From Actinomycetes bacterium (GTDB lineage Bacteria; Actinomycetota; Humimicrobiia; Humimicrobiales; Humimicrobiaceae), in the NCBI GenBank assembly GCA_030603375.1, contig JAUVXY010000066.1, forward strand, positions 1-7,802: 7,802 nucleotides of DNA. Direction: 5' to 3'. Below are positions 7,577 to 7,802 of this stretch, piece after piece. How positions within the stretch are numbered: position 1 is the stretch's first letter; each line of letters begins with the position of its first letter. The notes below the pieces were generated by a model. It searched no databases and was not told where the DNA came from. It worked only from the letters and a program-made list of their open reading frames with translations. The position numbers and the translations under genes are program-made.

Positions 7577-7605
7577 AAAATAACATATATTAATGGTGCT
7601 GTCAA
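7577..7605 (-). promoter_or_regulatory. Sigma-A-type promoter of the flavoprotein/Fe-S operon
   Basis: The minus strand reads TTGACA (7605-7600, perfect -35), 17 nt, then TATTTT (7582-7577, four of six -10 matches). The start would fall near 7570, leaving a leader of about 110 nt that contains the terminator hairpin. An AT-only inverted repeat (TTATTTT/AAAATAA, 7566-7583) overlaps the -10; it may be incidental or an operator. Confidence 0.6.
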
Positions 7606-7802
7606 TATTATCTCCTGCACTACAGCGATTAATCATCTTCCGCCAATTTTACCTCAAATATCAGATAAAATGAGGCTACTGCCGCTTCAGCCCATTGAAC
7701 CATTTTCCAAATGAAGGTCTTAAGAGTAAAAATTCTATTGAATTTCGTGTTTTGGAGTGCCTAAAATATCTTTATCTATGATAATATTAAGCCAGTTGTG
7801 TG
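7606..7802. other. No convincing gene; possible remnant reading frame
   Basis: No ORF of useful length, RNA gene or repeat is recognised. On the minus strand, 7760-7629 is open for 43 codons to a TAA, but it has no start codon near its beginning and is preceded by a stop. Its peptide has a protein-like tail (WAEAAVASFYLIFEVKLAEDD). It could be the degraded 3' end of an upstream gene, since an adjacent frame is also briefly open upstream, or chance. Confidence 0.3.

Noticed and set aside
7234..7578. 114-codon plus-strand frame
   Set aside because: It runs antisense through the flavoprotein start, the terminator hairpin and the promoter; a shadow frame.
1..7802. CRISPR array, tRNA/rRNA genes or an intact insertion sequence
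   Set aside because: No regularly spaced repeats, no cloverleaf or rRNA-like stretch and no intact transposase frame were seen on either strand.

Overview
The window is AT-rich (about two-thirds A+T by eye). Start sites mostly carry purine-rich Shine-Dalgarno sequences, and there is a GlpP-family antiterminator, which is typical of low-GC Bacillota. Together with Fe-S/flavin redox genes this suggests an anaerobic clostridia-like or Halanaerobiales-like bacterium. No genus can be named from the sequence.

Layout. Three catabolic genes lie on the minus strand at 4145 to 1: an FGGY sugar kinase (4145-2583), a DhnA/LsrF-type class I aldolase (2475-1528) and an L-fucose/arabinose-isomerase-like protein (1406-1, cut by the window edge). 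Divergent from the kinase, on the plus strand, is a glpP-like antiterminator gene (4285-4881). Convergent with it is a second minus-strand operon: an alkyl-DHAP-synthase-like FAD flavoprotein (7457-6036) that overlaps by 4 bp a CCG-type Fe-S protein (6039-4939). The last 200 bases (7606-7802) hold no convincing gene.

The best regulatory structure is upstream of the flavoprotein. A TTGACA/17/TATTTT promoter (7605-7577) is followed at once by an 18-bp perfect hairpin (7547-7502) and a T-rich tract, then an SD and the ATG at 7457. This promoter, terminator and gene arrangement is what GlpP-type antiterminators act on, and a GlpP homologue is encoded 2.6 kb away.

Possible joint function (inference): isomerase, kinase and aldolase form an aldose to ketose to ketose-phosphate to C3-phosphate route. 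The flavoprotein/Fe-S pair would oxidise a hydroxylated or phosphorylated intermediate or product, and GlpP would switch on the redox operon when a phosphorylated C3 signal accumulates. From memory, the pairing of an AGPS-like flavoprotein, a GlpP-like antiterminator and an FGGY kinase recalls the uncharacterised ygcU/ygcP/ygcE genes of E. coli. The aldolase lacks residues normally conserved in the family, so its substrate and chemistry are open.
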